A DNA stretch of 64,000 nt from NCBI GenBank assembly GCA_026027325.1, contig JAMSLZ010000014.1, positions 620,001 through 684,000 on the forward strand, written 5' to 3'. Source of the stretch: Actinomucor elegans (lineage: Eukaryota > Mucoromycota > Mucoromycetes > Mucorales > Mucoraceae). Positions 45,684-56,110 of the stretch are shown piece after piece; the first letter of the stretch is position 1; every line of letters starts with the position of its first letter. The translations under genes and the position numbers were made by a program. The notes beneath the pieces are model-generated. The model was given only the letters and a program-made list of their open reading frames with translations, was not told the DNA's origin and made no database searches.

Positions 45684-47324
45684 ATGACCACTACTTCGGT
45701 ATCATCAGAGCCTTTGTCATCAAATTATTTGTCAAGTTACACATCTGCTTCATCGTTTCATAATTTCACACGTCGCCATTCAATTTATGGAACAGAAGAT
45801 CGAGTTGTCCTAGATATTGGTTCACTATATATCAAATGCGGTTTTTCGGGCGAATCTTCTCCTCGCCATTCAGTTCCTACATGGTCATACCTTGGACAAT
45901 CTCGAGATGCTGATGGTGAAGTTATCAGAATCAATGAGGAGGTACTATATCATTACCCTAATGTATACAAATGTGAATCTAATTAATCCCATTAAAGCTC
46001 GGTAGTCTATATGGACTCGATATAATGGCTAAGGGCAACTTGATTGAAATTGAAGAAAGACTGAAAAAGCTATTACACGATATTTATTTTCGGTAATCTC
46101 GAAATTTCAACGCGAAATATGACATGAAATAAGATGTATTGATATGAGTTATAGTTTACTATTGACAGATCCAAAGTCGCGCAAGGTCATTATATGTGAA
46201 TCACCTTTAGCACCTGTGGTATTGAAGCAAATGATAGCAAAACTGTTATTTGACTATTTCCAAGTACCATCAATATCTTTTGTACCAATCCATCTTATGG
46301 CTTTGCTCACGACTGGCTTAACGACTGGATTGGTCATTGACGTAGGAAATTTAGAAACAAGTGTGCTTCCAGTAAGTAGACCATCACCATTTTTTTTATA
46401 AGCTTACATGAAATCCATTAGGTATATGTTTCTAGACCATTAATTCCATATATTTCCACAACACCTCTTGCTGGTAAATCTGTCACGAAGCGACTGAGAG
46501 ATTTGTTATTCGATCATGGCCGCTTTATTCCACCTTCTAACCTTCATCTATCACTCGCACCACAAAATAACATACCCGATAGTCTCTTAACTCCAGAACT
46601 GTTAGAAGATATTAAGACCCGTGTCATCTTTTGCTCGCCACTCATGATTGGACAGCAACCAGAACACCAAGATCCAGTATCACTGTTGGATGCTTACAAG
46701 AACTTTAGTAGCGCTACAGATTTGTATTATCCAGTTACTCTCCAAGACGGTTCCAGGGCAACATTGCTAATACCTGGTTGGATCCGCGAGAGAGCTGTAG
46801 AAGTATTATTTGAAGGTGATGAGGATGAGCCTAGTATTGCTCAATGTATTCTTGATTCTTTATTGAAGCTTCAACCCGATTTACGTAAGCCATTGATATC
46901 ATCTTTGCTATTTATTGGAGGCACTTCTCTTCTGCCTGGTTTTCAATCAAGGTTAAAACAAGAGCTCTTACGCATAATGAGAGATCCTCTAGACTATGAA
47001 AAGAGACGTTATGGGTCCTTACTACGTCTACACAAATCTATCAAATTCATTGATAACCCAGAGGAAAAGGGTGCTGGGCGTATTTTTATGAACAACGTTA
47101 GAGGATGGATTGGAGGTAAACAATGATTATGATCCTTTAACGTACAAGTAATTAACAGTTCATTCTTTGAACGGTTAGGTTCTTTGGTTGGCTCTCTTAA
47201 ATTATCTGGTGAAGAAATCACAAAAGAAAAGTTTTCAGGAAGTGTAACAGATTGGTCCATAGGAAACTGGAATACACCTTCTGATGCCTCTGAACGAGAA
47301 CTTGGTAGTGTCAGTAATAAATAA
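45684..47324 (+). CDS. ARP10: Actin-related protein Arp10/Arp11 (dynactin pointed-end)
   Basis: Exons 45684-45941, 45998-46092, 46155-46371, 46422-47115 and 47179-47324 give 469 residues. The actin fold shows in RVVLDIGSLYIKCGFSGESSPRHSVPT (phosphate 1 with an altered loop), LLLTDPKSRKVIICESPLAPVVLKQMIAKLLFDYFQVPS, GLVIDVGNLETSVLPVYVSRPLIPY (phosphate 2) and SLLFIGGTSLLPGFQSRLKQEL (adenosine). SRPLIPYISTTPLAGKS and the diverged nucleotide loops fit Arp10/Arp11, which caps the Arp1 filament in dynactin together with p62, p25 and p27. Exon 3 could also start 6 nt upstream (TATGAG acceptor), adding two residues. The YAG at 46152-46154 was preferred. A Ser/Thr-rich N-terminal extension of about 40 residues precedes the fold. 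Confidence 0.9.
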
Positions 47325-48333
47325 TTTATTACATAATAAACCACTCATTCTGGTAAACCTGGGTTATTGTTTTCTGCTAACACTTAAAGCGCTTCCGAGT
47401 TCATTTCAGTTGAAATAATTACTTGTAAGCTTCCTTTCAATGGAAGTTATATACTTCTGTTTCATTGAATTATACTTTCTGCGCTTGGCTATTGTAAGGT
47501 ACACCCACTCAAAAGGCTGAGACTCATGATATATGAGTGAAAAAATGTATGCTATTATTCTTTTATTATTTTATTATTAAAAAAAACAAAGTCTTCTATG
47601 AGCATTTGTATATTTTATTAGATGTAGCAGCTTATTCTGGGCATAAAACACTGACTGTACACGACATTTAATTGGGATCGCTTAGGAGATCTCTGGATTT
47701 AAAGATCTAGACTATATGAAATTTATGCCATATGTAATATTTATAAGATAGAGAATATATAATTAGAGTATATCCTTGATAGTACATGTAGCTTTCTAGT
47801 CTATCCATAACAAGATCGTTTTCTAGTTATGAATTTGACTCTGTATCTATAAGTTTTCTATTTTAGGTTATTTGTAAAATAGTCCAGTAGTATATCTCAG
47901 TGGGTGGATTATTTAAGGTATACTTAATTGATTAAAATGGTCTTTTTCTCTCTATATAACTTAGATGCTATGATAAACTACGGTTAATTGCTCCTTGCTA
48001 CTCTTGATCTGGGTTAACCTTTTGATCACTAAAACTGTCCAGCACCTTAATGCAGAAGGTTTATATTATGTTAATATGGATAATCTCAGGGATTAAATCA
48101 ATTTCAGGCATAAAGTTAATCATAAGGATTTTCAAACTAGAAAAAAAAAATGGACAATTTCCTATATCTATTTAGCTATACAATAGTAATGCTTCAAATA
48201 GAACAGTAAAATGACCAACGCGGACTTTAAACATGGATTTGCTGCATTTCATTTAATATCATTTTATTGGATACTGACTTTTAAATTATATTTAAACATT
48301 ACAATATTTTTGTCAGCTAGATAATTATCCAAT
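47325..48333. other. Intergenic between Arp10 and tRNA genes
   Basis: AT-rich; contains dispersed-repeat copy 7 (47621-47700) and no supported gene. Confidence 0.5.
47621..47700 (+). repeat. Degenerate dispersed intergenic repeat, copy 7
   Basis: GATGTAGCAGCTTATTCTGG, CACTGACTGTACACGACATT and TAATTGGGATCGCTTAGGAG define the forward orientation used here for the family. Confidence 0.55.
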
Positions 48334-48406
48334 AGCACCATGGCGCAGCAGGAAGCGCGCAGGGCTCATAACCCTGAGGTCGTCTGATCGAAACGGACTG
48401 GTGCTA
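48334..48406 (+). tRNA. Initiator tRNA-Met (CAT)
   Basis: A complete 73-nt cloverleaf without intron: acceptor AGCACCA/TGGTGCT, D stem GCGC/GCGC, anticodon stem CAGGG/CCCTG with loop CTCATAA (CAT at 48427-60 offset, i.e. 48367-48369), T stem GTCTG/CGGAC with loop ATCGAAA, and discriminator A. The A1:T72 closing pair and the A at T-loop position 54 (ATCGAAA rather than TTCGAAA) mark the eukaryotic initiator. A T-rich run from 48411 is a pol III terminator. A Ty3-type element sits about 95 bp downstream. Confidence 0.96.
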
Positions 48407-48425
48407 TTTCTTTTTCATTTTTTTT
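48407..48425 (+). terminator. Pol III terminator of tRNA-iMet
   Basis: TTTCTTTTT followed by further T runs directly after the tRNA 3' end. Confidence 0.75.
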
Positions 48426-48505
48426 TTATTTCTTTGGGAATTTCGTGACATTTTTTTAATGCAAGTATTTGTGGCCATTTTCAAAATTGTAGTGAAAGAT
48501 AATGT

Positions 48506-48659
48506 TGTCGTGTGCCGAGATATATGTTTTATAGTCGATTCCAATAAACGTGTACAATAGATTATATATGAGATAAAAGATGCTCTTTATTATTCTAAGA
48601 TGCAATTGATATTTATACTAATTAAAAAGGTTACACATCAAGACCGTGTGTACCTGACA
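48506..48659 (-). repeat. 3' LTR of the Ty3-type element (154 bp)
   Basis: Element orientation is minus, so this is the 3' LTR. It starts TGTCGTGTGCCGAGATATAT on the plus strand and ends CGTGTGTACCTGACA. Confidence 0.93.
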
Positions 48660-48662
48660 CTA

Positions 48663-48672
48663 CCTTCCTCCC
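48663..48672 (-). other. Polypurine tract of the retroelement
   Basis: GGGAGGAAGG on the minus strand, a few bases before the 3' LTR, where plus-strand DNA synthesis would prime. Confidence 0.7.
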
Positions 48673-48709
48673 AAAAAAAAAGGTATAAAGGCAAAAAAAA
48701 AAAAATTTG

Positions 48710-51700
48710 TTATTTTGCTCTAGCAACACGAGGAATATACCAAGATTTTTTAGGTTTAGCACCATCATACTGAACAGGATGAAGACGATCAGTGTGAACC
48801 CAAGAATTGTACAGTTTTCCTTCAATTTCTTGAATCTGATAAATGTTGTAATCTAAATTTCTCTTCAACACCACATATGGACCCATCCAATTGAACTCTA
48901 AACCTTTCTTTGATTCATTTCTAAGCATTACATAATCGCCAATCGCAAAAGTTTGAGCCTTGTTGTTCTTAACAGCAGCATCCCAACGTTCTTTATCCTT
49001 CTTGGCTTGTAGGATCATTTGTTCTTTGGCTTCAAATCTTTTCTCACGAAGATCACGAATCCGAGCCAGGACATCTTCAGTAACTAACTCTGGATCTTCT
49101 TCAGTCAACGGATCCATATAGGGACGACGAGAATCACCAGGAAGAACCGGCTCTTGACCATAAACCAAATAGAAGGGGCTATACCCCGTAGTAGCATGTT
49201 TCCTTATACGACATGAAAACAGTGATGAATCCACATATTCATCCCAAGAATGAACACGACCTTTCACATATTTTATCAACATATGTTTAAATGTCTGATT
49301 TAATCTTTCACACTTAGAATTGGATCTTGGATGAAAAGCTGACGTAAACATATGTTTGGACCTGATCTTGCGCATATACTGTTTCAATATCTTGCTGAGC
49401 AGATTGGCTCCACGATCACTCACAATTTCCACAGGGCAACCAAACTTCATTACAATTTCTTCATACAGAAATTTGACGATTTCATCAGCAGTAGCAGACT
49501 TGAGAGCGCGAGCAATAGGCCAATTGGTGGCATAATCCACAGCCATAATAATCCAACGATTGCCATTCACAGTAGTAGGCAATTCACCAATGAAGTCAAT
49601 ATGCCAACGGGCAAAAGGAACAGGCACCTCTAAAGGCTTCATAGGAGCATGATGTACTTTCTTGTCATTACGAGAATGCAGCTGACATTCAGGACAAGTT
49701 TTGAGCCAATAGTTGATATCTTTACGCATAGACGGCCACCAAACACGTTGCTTCATTAGATGATATACCGTAAGTTGACCAGAATGACCAAAGCCCCGAT
49801 GAAAATCTTCAATGAGATCAGCACGACGGGAGAAAGTAATAAATTTTAACCTAGACGCTTCTTTACTATTAACAGGATTAGGATTTAGACGCCAGACTAC
49901 ATTATCTATCACTTCGAAATTTGATTCCTCCTTCTCCAGTTGAAGGCGCCACTTGTCCGGCCAGTCTTCCTTCTTCTTCTTGAAAAATATAGGCCAATCT
50001 TGACACGGATCAGTTAACAAAGAAGTATCAGATGGCTGCAGGACCTTATTCAAAATAGTAGTAGATATTTCATATAGAAATTCAGGCTCCATCGACAACA
50101 CATCCGGCTCACAGTTGGGACCATCACGACGACTTAACAGATCAGGAATAACATTATCAACACCTTTCTTATAGATTAAGGTGGGCTGATACATTTCAAG
50201 ATCTTGCATCCATCGAACTAAACGAGGAGAAACCTTATTGGACGAGTTGTAGTATTGTAATGGACGATGATCTGTATATACTTCATACACCGATCCTTCA
50301 ACAAAACAACGCCAAGTTTTACACGCAAATAGGATAGCCAGCAGTTCCCGTTCTTGAGTAGGATAATTCCTTTCAGCACTCGATAGTTTTTTTGAAATAA
50401 ATGCTACAGGCTTCCAATCATTATTATTATTAGGGTCTTGTTGCAACAACACAGCCCCAATAGCATAATCACTTGCATCACATTCAATACGAAAAGGTTT
50501 TTTCATGTCAGGCATAAGTAACACAGGAGAGGAAGAAATCAAAGCCTTGATAGTGTCAAAAGCCTTTTGACAAGCATCCGACCACATAACTTTTCGATTT
50601 TTTGGACCTACACCTTTGGTTAAATCCGTAATAACCGCCGCAGTATCTGCAAAATTAGGCATATATGTAGAGTAGTATTGACAAAGACCCATAAATTTAC
50701 GAACATCTTGAACTGTTTGTGGTACAGGCCACGACAAAATAGCATCCACTTTTTGTTTAGAAGGTTTGGTGCCTTGACCAGCAACAATATCATGACCTAA
50801 AAAGGTAATTTCTTTACGGTTGAACTTGCATTTGGTTCTTGAGACCACCAGACCAGCTTCCTCCAACTTCTTGAACACCATATGCAAATGTTTCTTGTGT
50901 AGTTCAATATCATTACCCTTGGTATAAATGAGACAATCATCAATGTAGCAAATTACAAAATCATCGATGTAATCCTTGAGTACATCATTCATCAAAAACA
51001 TCCACCTGGATCCAGAATTCTTCAAACCCATCGCCATTACAGACCATGAAAATTGACCATATCTAGTATTTATAGCACTTTTGAGAGAATCAGATGGTGA
51101 CAATCTTTGCTGCCAAAAACTACTAGTCAGGTCGATGGAACTCATATAGGTAACACCATGTAATTGTTCTAAACATTCATCAATCCTAGGTAAAGGAACA
51201 CGCTGTGCAATAGTTTTAGCATTTAAGGCACGATAGTCACATACCATTCTTAAAGAGCCGTTAGGTTTCTTGACAAACAATACTGGACTACCCCATTCAG
51301 ATACACAAGGTTCAATAAAACCTTTACTCAATAATTCATCCAATTGCTTTCTTAATTCTTTCAATTCCAATGGAGACATACGATAAGGAGCTCTGGAAAT
51401 AGGTTTGGTACCGGGTTCCAATTCAATCATATCACCATCAGTTCTACGTAAAGGAGGTAAAGTATCAAGAGAACCTTTGAAAACTCCAGGATACGCTTGA
51501 GCAAATTCATTACACCATTCTTCATTCTCCTTTTCTTGATCAGACAACACTACAGAATTGACATTGTTCAAATCCAGCAGGCTATGTATCTCCTTCGCTG
51601 AGACCAGAAAACACTCCTCCACTTGTTGCTTCTTCAATAATTTTTCAAATTGCCGTGCAGTAATAACAAAATTACAGTCCTCAACATCATCCTTATGTTC

Positions 51701-53527
51701 CAAAGTATTCGTAATCACATTATTATGAACATTCACTACATTCTTTGTTATTAATTTTTCTTGGATAGGCTTGATTATCGTAACATCACCCTCCGAAAGT
51801 TGAATTGACCAAGAACTACAGAACCAATCAGGAGTGGGTTGTACTTGACGCAACCAAGAATTACCCAAAATTAAATCAAATTTTGTATCAAATACATAAG
51901 CTTCCATATCATCCTGATAATCACCTAGTTGTAATGTAAAAGTAGCAATTGACGATATTTTCGATTGTTGACCATTAGCAGTTTCCACCGCTTGCCCATT
52001 TACATTTCTCAGCTGTGAAACAGAAGACAGCAATTTTGGATTAATGTAATTAGCAGATGCACCTGAATCAATCAACACCGAACACTCAGAACCATTCACC
52101 AAAGCACGATACAAAGGAAGTTTGGTATCAATTTCACCCGCATTTAATACAAACTGAACGTCCTTTTGGATCATACCATCATCAATCAATAGAGGCTCCA
52201 CATAAGACTTGGAAGTGGGCAAGACACAATACAAATAAGAGGAAGAATCAATCTTTTTATTTTCAGTATCATCAGCTCCATAATAAATATCTTCATGATC
52301 ATCTGCTTCAATATAGTTCAATTGTGAGCGCTTCTCAGATGGACAATCTCTTTGGTAATGTCCAAATCCTTCACAATTGTAGCATCGGATTTCTATACGT
52401 GAAGAATTATTAAAACCCCCACCTCTAGCACCCCGATGCTGATGGCCACCACGACCTCCACGACTACCACGACCATGAAAACCACCACGAGGAGAACCAC
52501 CACGAGGAGAGCCACCACGACTATGAAAACCACCACGGCCACGAAAGCTGCCCCCAGAGCTGAACGACTTCATCATGTTGAACAATTCTCTACGTTCGGC
52601 AACTGATAAATCCATAGGATCATCCACCTGGTATTCCGATACCGCAGATGAACTACGAAAAACAGGAACAGCATTCAAACGATTGCCCTCATAAGTATGT
52701 GCCGCCCGAATGGCGTCAGACAACACTGGCTCCTCCATAAAGATGCTATCTTTGATGTATATACGAGCATTAGGGTCTTTCAAACCCGCCAAAAACTTGT
52801 CAACCGCTTCTTCATCAGTCATCTTTGGAATGCTGAGTTTAATAGTCATAAACTCTTGCACATATTGTGCGATAGTAGATGATTGTCGAAGGTTGCGTAT
52901 CTTGTCTCTTGCAACCGAGATCGAGTTCTCTGGCTTGAAGTATGCTCGTAACTCCGTTTTAAAATGTAGCCAATCTTCAGGAGCATTATTCAATAAACGT
53001 AAATTATGATACCAGACCTTAGCCGCACCCGATAATAAGGTCACACCTAATTTAGCTGTCTTTGTAGATGTAAACTCCTTGAGTGCTGAATAATCATCAA
53101 TGGACTGGATCCATGATTCAATGATATGGGGATCCCTGGATCCATCATACTTTCTAGGTTTTTCAATAAACTCGAGTTCATCATCTTTGTTTGATTTAGA
53201 AAGGATAACTTCTTTCAATATTTCAGCGATCTTCAAAATATCACTATTATCTGTCGTTGAGACCCCTTCTTGTGTAGACATGTTGTTAATAATATTTGTT
53301 CCAAAAAACTTCGTTGCAAATTTGTGAGCTACTGTTTTCCAATGTTCTTCTCTTTGTATAGTTGATTTTAATCTTTCTTCTTCAGTAAACTGACCAGTTG
53401 ATGTCTTTCTTAATTTGCTGTTATAATAATCAATGTCGTCTTGATATTTGAGTAGCTTTACTGTCCTTTCTTCTATTTCAAATTGGTTCTTTAATTTCTT
53501 GAGTTCTTCTTCAGATAAGTATTCCAT
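48710..53527 (-). CDS. Gag-Pol polyprotein of a Ty3-type retrotransposon
   Basis: A single open frame of 1,605 residues in the order of Ty3/mdg4 elements, without the usual gag-pol frameshift. Gag occupies about 1-400, with an Arg/Gly-rich RGG stretch (about 325-372) before one zinc knuckle (CYNCEGFGHYQRDC, about 380-393). The protease site is LIDSGASANYI (about 484). Reverse transcriptase follows, with LPRIDECLEQL, SSIDLTSSFWQ and the catalytic YIDD (about 861). RNase H starts near 1010 (ECDASDYAIGAV..YTDHRPL). Integrase has the H2C2 zinc motif (about 1246-1285) and the DDE residues in HIDF, SDRGAN and CERLN (about 1310, 1369, 1405). A GPY-type motif (MGPYVV, about 1550) precedes a basic C-terminus; no chromodomain is seen. 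The zinc knuckle, protease, RT, RNase H and integrase residues listed are all intact. Confidence 0.97.
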   Translation of the reverse strand: MEYLSEEELKKLKNQFEIEERTVKLLKYQDDIDYYNSKLRKTSTGQFTEEERLKSTIQREEHWKTVAHKFATKFFGTNIINNMSTQEGVSTTDNSDILKIAEILKEVILSKSNKDDELEFIEKPRKYDGSRDPHIIESWIQSIDDYSALKEFTSTKTAKLGVTLLSGAAKVWYHNLRLLNNAPEDWLHFKTELRAYFKPENSISVARDKIRNLRQSSTIAQYVQEFMTIKLSIPKMTDEEAVDKFLAGLKDPNARIYIKDSIFMEEPVLSDAIRAAHTYEGNRLNAVPVFRSSSAVSEYQVDDPMDLSVAERRELFNMMKSFSSGGSFRGRGGFHSRGGSPRGGSPRGGFHGRGSRGGRGGHQHRGARGGGFNNSSRIEIRCYNCEGFGHYQRDCPSEKRSQLNYIEADDHEDIYYGADDTENKKIDSSSYLYCVLPTSKSYVEPLLIDDGMIQKDVQFVLNAGEIDTKLPLYRALVNGSECSVLIDSGASANYINPKLLSSVSQLRNVNGQAVETANGQQSKISSIATFTLQLGDYQDDMEAYVFDTKFDLILGNSWLRQVQPTPDWFCSSWSIQLSEGDVTIIKPIQEKLITKNVVNVHNNVITNTLEHKDDVEDCNFVITARQFEKLLKKQQVEECFLVSAKEIHSLLDLNNVNSVVLSDQEKENEEWCNEFAQAYPGVFKGSLDTLPPLRRTDGDMIELEPGTKPISRAPYRMSPLELKELRKQLDELLSKGFIEPCVSEWGSPVLFVKKPNGSLRMVCDYRALNAKTIAQRVPLPRIDECLEQLHGVTYMSSIDLTSSFWQQRLSPSDSLKSAINTRYGQFSWSVMAMGLKNSGSRWMFLMNDVLKDYIDDFVICYIDDCLIYTKGNDIELHKKHLHMVFKKLEEAGLVVSRTKCKFNRKEITFLGHDIVAGQGTKPSKQKVDAILSWPVPQTVQDVRKFMGLCQYYSTYMPNFADTAAVITDLTKGVGPKNRKVMWSDACQKAFDTIKALISSSPVLLMPDMKKPFRIECDASDYAIGAVLLQQDPNNNNDWKPVAFISKKLSSAERNYPTQERELLAILFACKTWRCFVEGSVYEVYTDHRPLQYYNSSNKVSPRLVRWMQDLEMYQPTLIYKKGVDNVIPDLLSRRDGPNCEPDVLSMEPEFLYEISTTILNKVLQPSDTSLLTDPCQDWPIFFKKKKEDWPDKWRLQLEKEESNFEVIDNVVWRLNPNPVNSKEASRLKFITFSRRADLIEDFHRGFGHSGQLTVYHLMKQRVWWPSMRKDINYWLKTCPECQLHSRNDKKVHHAPMKPLEVPVPFARWHIDFIGELPTTVNGNRWIIMAVDYATNWPIARALKSATADEIVKFLYEEIVMKFGCPVEIVSDRGANLLSKILKQYMRKIRSKHMFTSAFHPRSNSKCERLNQTFKHMLIKYVKGRVHSWDEYVDSSLFSCRIRKHATTGYSPFYLVYGQEPVLPGDSRRPYMDPLTEEDPELVTEDVLARIRDLREKRFEAKEQMILQAKKDKERWDAAVKNNKAQTFAIGDYVMLRNESKKGLEFNWMGPYVVLKRNLDYNIYQIQEIEGKLYNSWVHTDRLHPVQYDGAKPKKSWYIPRVARAK

Positions 53528-53585
53528 TCACTCAATAATATATATATATATAAAAATATATTTTAACTATAATAAACGATCAATT

Positions 53586-53601
53586 GGTTCTGATGCTACC
53601 A
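53586..53601 (-). other. Primer binding site of the retroelement
   Basis: TGGTAGCATCAGAACC begins two bases after the 5' LTR. Its first 12 bases pair with the 3' end of tRNA-iMet (gene at 48334-48406 plus CCA), apart from one position that would be a G-U pair. Later bases do not match, so the primer identity is likely but not certain. Confidence 0.55.
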
Positions 53602-53603
53602 AA

Positions 53604-53757
53604 TGTCGTGTGCCGAGATATATGTTTTATAGTCGATTCCAATAAACGTGTACAATAGATTATATATGAGATAAAAGATGCTCTTTATTATTCTAAGATG
53701 CAATTGATATTTATACTAATTAAAAAGGTTACACATCAAGACCGTGTGTACCTGACA
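53604..53757 (-). repeat. 5' LTR of the Ty3-type element (154 bp)
   Basis: Appears identical to the LTR at 48506-48659 along its whole length. In element orientation it carries the promoter; TATAAA-like and AT-rich stretches are present. Confidence 0.93.
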
Positions 53758-53760
53758 ATG

Positions 53761-53914
53761 TGTCAGGTACACACAGACTTGTGTGTTACCTTAAATCATA
53801 TATAAATATCAAATGAAATGGAAAACAATAAAAGACATCCTTTTATCCCATATACAATCTTTTATATAAACCTATTTCAATCTACTCTAAAAATATATAG
53901 CTCTGCACACGACA
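53761..53914 (+). repeat. Older inverted solo LTR of the same family (154 bp)
   Basis: Starts TGTCAGGTACACAC and ends TGCACACGACA, the reverse complement of the element LTR ends. It is also exactly 154 bp but has many internal substitutions. An AATG flank at 53915-53918 matches the AATG at 48501-48504, its original left flank before the younger element separated them. The interior was lost by LTR recombination. The LTR end plus this LTR start forms a 14-bp inverted repeat around ATG. Confidence 0.88.
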
Positions 53915-55410
53915 AATGGAATCAATCCTTCGAACAGGCTCAATAATAACAAAGCACTATCTTTGTATTAATCTTTGGTTAATCAATGAGTTGCCCTGAA
54001 AGTTATGTTGTATTTAATATCAATATTCTTGCTATACTTTAAAGTATACTACATGAATAAGAAATCAAGATGTATCTGAATATTGGCAAATGTGTAAATA
54101 ATAAAGCACTCCTATTAGCTGATAAACTTATATAAGGATACCTTTAGTAGTAAAAGAGCCAGATAGCCAAAAAAAAAAAAAAAAAAAAAAAAAAAATAGA
54201 TGTGCTATTTTTACCGTCTAGATCTACGTAGTAATACATATGTAGTAGGAAAACAAGTCAGTGCACAATTGTTATTCTTATTTCAAATTAACTATTCATA
54301 CTTCCCATTATTAAACGAGAGTAAGTTTTACAATTTAGCTTAATCTACCTTCTGTTTTGGGTACTAGCAATGATATATATAAACAAAACAGTGCGTTGTT
54401 TAGAAACCCTGATCCTCTCTTTTGAATAACAATGAAGACAAAACGTAGCTGACAGGTTGGTTATGGAATTAAATTGTTTACGTCTAATTGAAAAAAGAAT
54501 GTATAGCACTTTCATTTGCGGGATAATCAAATCGACAAAGGGTAATTACCTAGTTTCCTACATATAGTAAAAGTAGAATATATATGACAAAGCCCAATTG
54601 CCAGATTCGCATGTAAAGTAAAGTAATATTTCATCAGTTAACGATCTATAGCAAACTTTCTTTTGTGTATAGATTCAAATATTCTATACATGCAATTTCT
54701 TAAATAGCGTTGGCAGTTTCATTTTTTAACAATATAAAATTAATTTAAATATTTTGCTTAATAATACTGTTGTTTCTCAAACAGCTCAAATTATGTGGTG
54801 GGTTACAATTTGTAGATTATGTAGGAACCAGCTCCAAAAGCTTCTTTCTAACCTGTCCGTATCAAATTCATATTAAATTTCTGTAAAAAAAACTAGGCTA
54901 AATGAGTCATCGTTATATATATCGAGGATTCCACGTTCTATTCTTTTTTCTACTTACTGCTCTTTATATTTTTTTTATAAGCATGGGGATTTATTCAAAT
55001 AGTTATCACCGTAGATACAGGAGTTCGTTTCGAGTATGGTAAACAAATAAGTTGCAGTATCGTGCGAGATATTTACCTGTGCTATACATATAATATTGAA
55101 GCATGTACACTACTTGTAGTGCATAGCGGTTCAAATGCGTAGGTATCTACAGAATAAGGTGGTGGAGAATATTGCATATGGAATTCCCTTATATGGTATT
55201 ACATGGGCTTTAGCCCTTCTATAACGATATCACCAAATAAAAAACTAGCTGAAAGCATGCTATCACTTCATTTGCTCTGCAAGCTTCCAAGGACACCAAA
55301 GAATAATATTAATACAGAAAGATCCATAGAATCACACCAACATTATCTTTCTTTCGGATGATAACAAGAAAAAAAGCAAACACCACTTAATACACATAGA
55401 AGTTTAATAC
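53915..55410. other. Gene-poor interval after the retroelement
   Basis: AT-rich with a 28-nt A run (54169-54196). The right part (about 55110-55410) is the diverged left arm of the duplicated segment repeated near 58930-59216. No gene is supported. Confidence 0.45.
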
Positions 55411-55659
55411 TAACGTCTGGTTAGAAAGATGCTGCATGGTGTTTTTTTGATTGTCATGGTTTAGGCTTCATATATATAATGAAAATAAAGAATACTTTTA
55501 TTATATATAAAGCTAAGCAAGTAAGCACTTGCAGTTGATGACTTGGGATAAAAAGACATTTTAGATACGATCATGCGTTATTTTTCCTCTTACATTATAT
55601 TCTTGGCCGCAATCATTCTCTTCTGTACCCAAACTCAAGCCTTTTGTATATACAATCGC
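55411..55659 (+). repeat. Conserved promoter/signal-peptide cassette, copy A
   Basis: Aligns without gaps to 59217-59465, offset 3,806, with a single visible mismatch (C at 55466, T at 59272). The first 162 nt are promoter and 5' UTR, with TATATAAA at 55504-55511. The last 87 nt encode the signal peptide and the start of the mature protein. Flanking sequence on both sides is clearly diverged. Confidence 0.92.
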
Positions 55660-56110
55660 TTAGACGAAGGTGTTTTTAATATACATGAAGAGGCACATGC
55701 TGTTAGTCAAAGGTAAATGTTATACTTGTTTAATAAAAATATTACGTATACTTAACAAACCACAGGGCTTTCCGAAAGACGTTTTCACATGCTGGCGGAA
55801 AAGAGTGCTGTCATTACAGTAATGTAGACTGTAACCATACTCAATTGAAGACAAGATCTATATCTTTCATTGTAAGTCAATACGAAGTTTATATCTTATT
55901 ATAGCTTATAATAATTTTCTTTAATAAATTTATTGTCATTTATAGGTAAGGTTTAACTTTCCCCACCCTCATCCTGCTAAAGTTTACCGCGTAAGGTGTG
56001 CTGCTGGTGGGGCTCTAGAATTTTTTGGATCACTTTCAAATCACTATGCGATTTGTACACCTCCTGATGGTCAACCAAGTTACAAGGCCTCTATGTCACC
56101 ATTAATATAG
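55573..56110 (+). CDS. Small secreted cysteine-rich protein A (136 residues)
   Basis: Exons 55573-55712, 55766-55871 and 55946-56110. A clear signal peptide MRYFSSYIIFLAAIILFCTQTQA is followed by a mature protein of about 113 residues with six cysteines: AFC, ECCHYSNVDC, VRCAAGG and ICTPP. The pattern FCIYN...CCHYSNVDCN...YRVRCAAGGALEFFGS...YAICTPPDG resembles a family of small secreted fungal proteins of unknown function; that is memory of a type, not a search. The disulfide-ready layout suggests an extracellular role. A near copy lies 3.8 kb downstream, sharing the promoter and signal peptide almost exactly. A TATA box is at 55504-55511. Confidence 0.85.

Larger units (their letters stand above)
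48501..53761 (-). mobile_element. Full-length Ty3-type LTR retrotransposon with target duplication ATGT
   Basis: Direct 154-bp LTRs at 48506-48659 and 53604-53757 look identical base for base, and both begin TGTC and end GACA. The flanks are ATGT (48502-48505 and 53758-53761), a 4-bp target-site duplication. Between the LTRs is one uninterrupted gag-pol frame (48710-53527), a primer binding site (53586-53601) and a polypurine tract (48663-48672), so every part needed for replication is present. Identical LTRs imply a recent insertion. It lies about 95 bp 3' of the tRNA-iMet gene and is transcribed towards it. It inserted one base inside the end of an older inverted solo LTR of the same family (53761-53914). 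Confidence 0.92.

Noticed and set aside
53604..53914. Possible inverted-repeat DNA transposon end at 53744-53774
   Set aside because: The 14-bp inverted repeat is explained by an LTR end meeting the end of an inverted solo LTR; both 154-bp units are LTRs.
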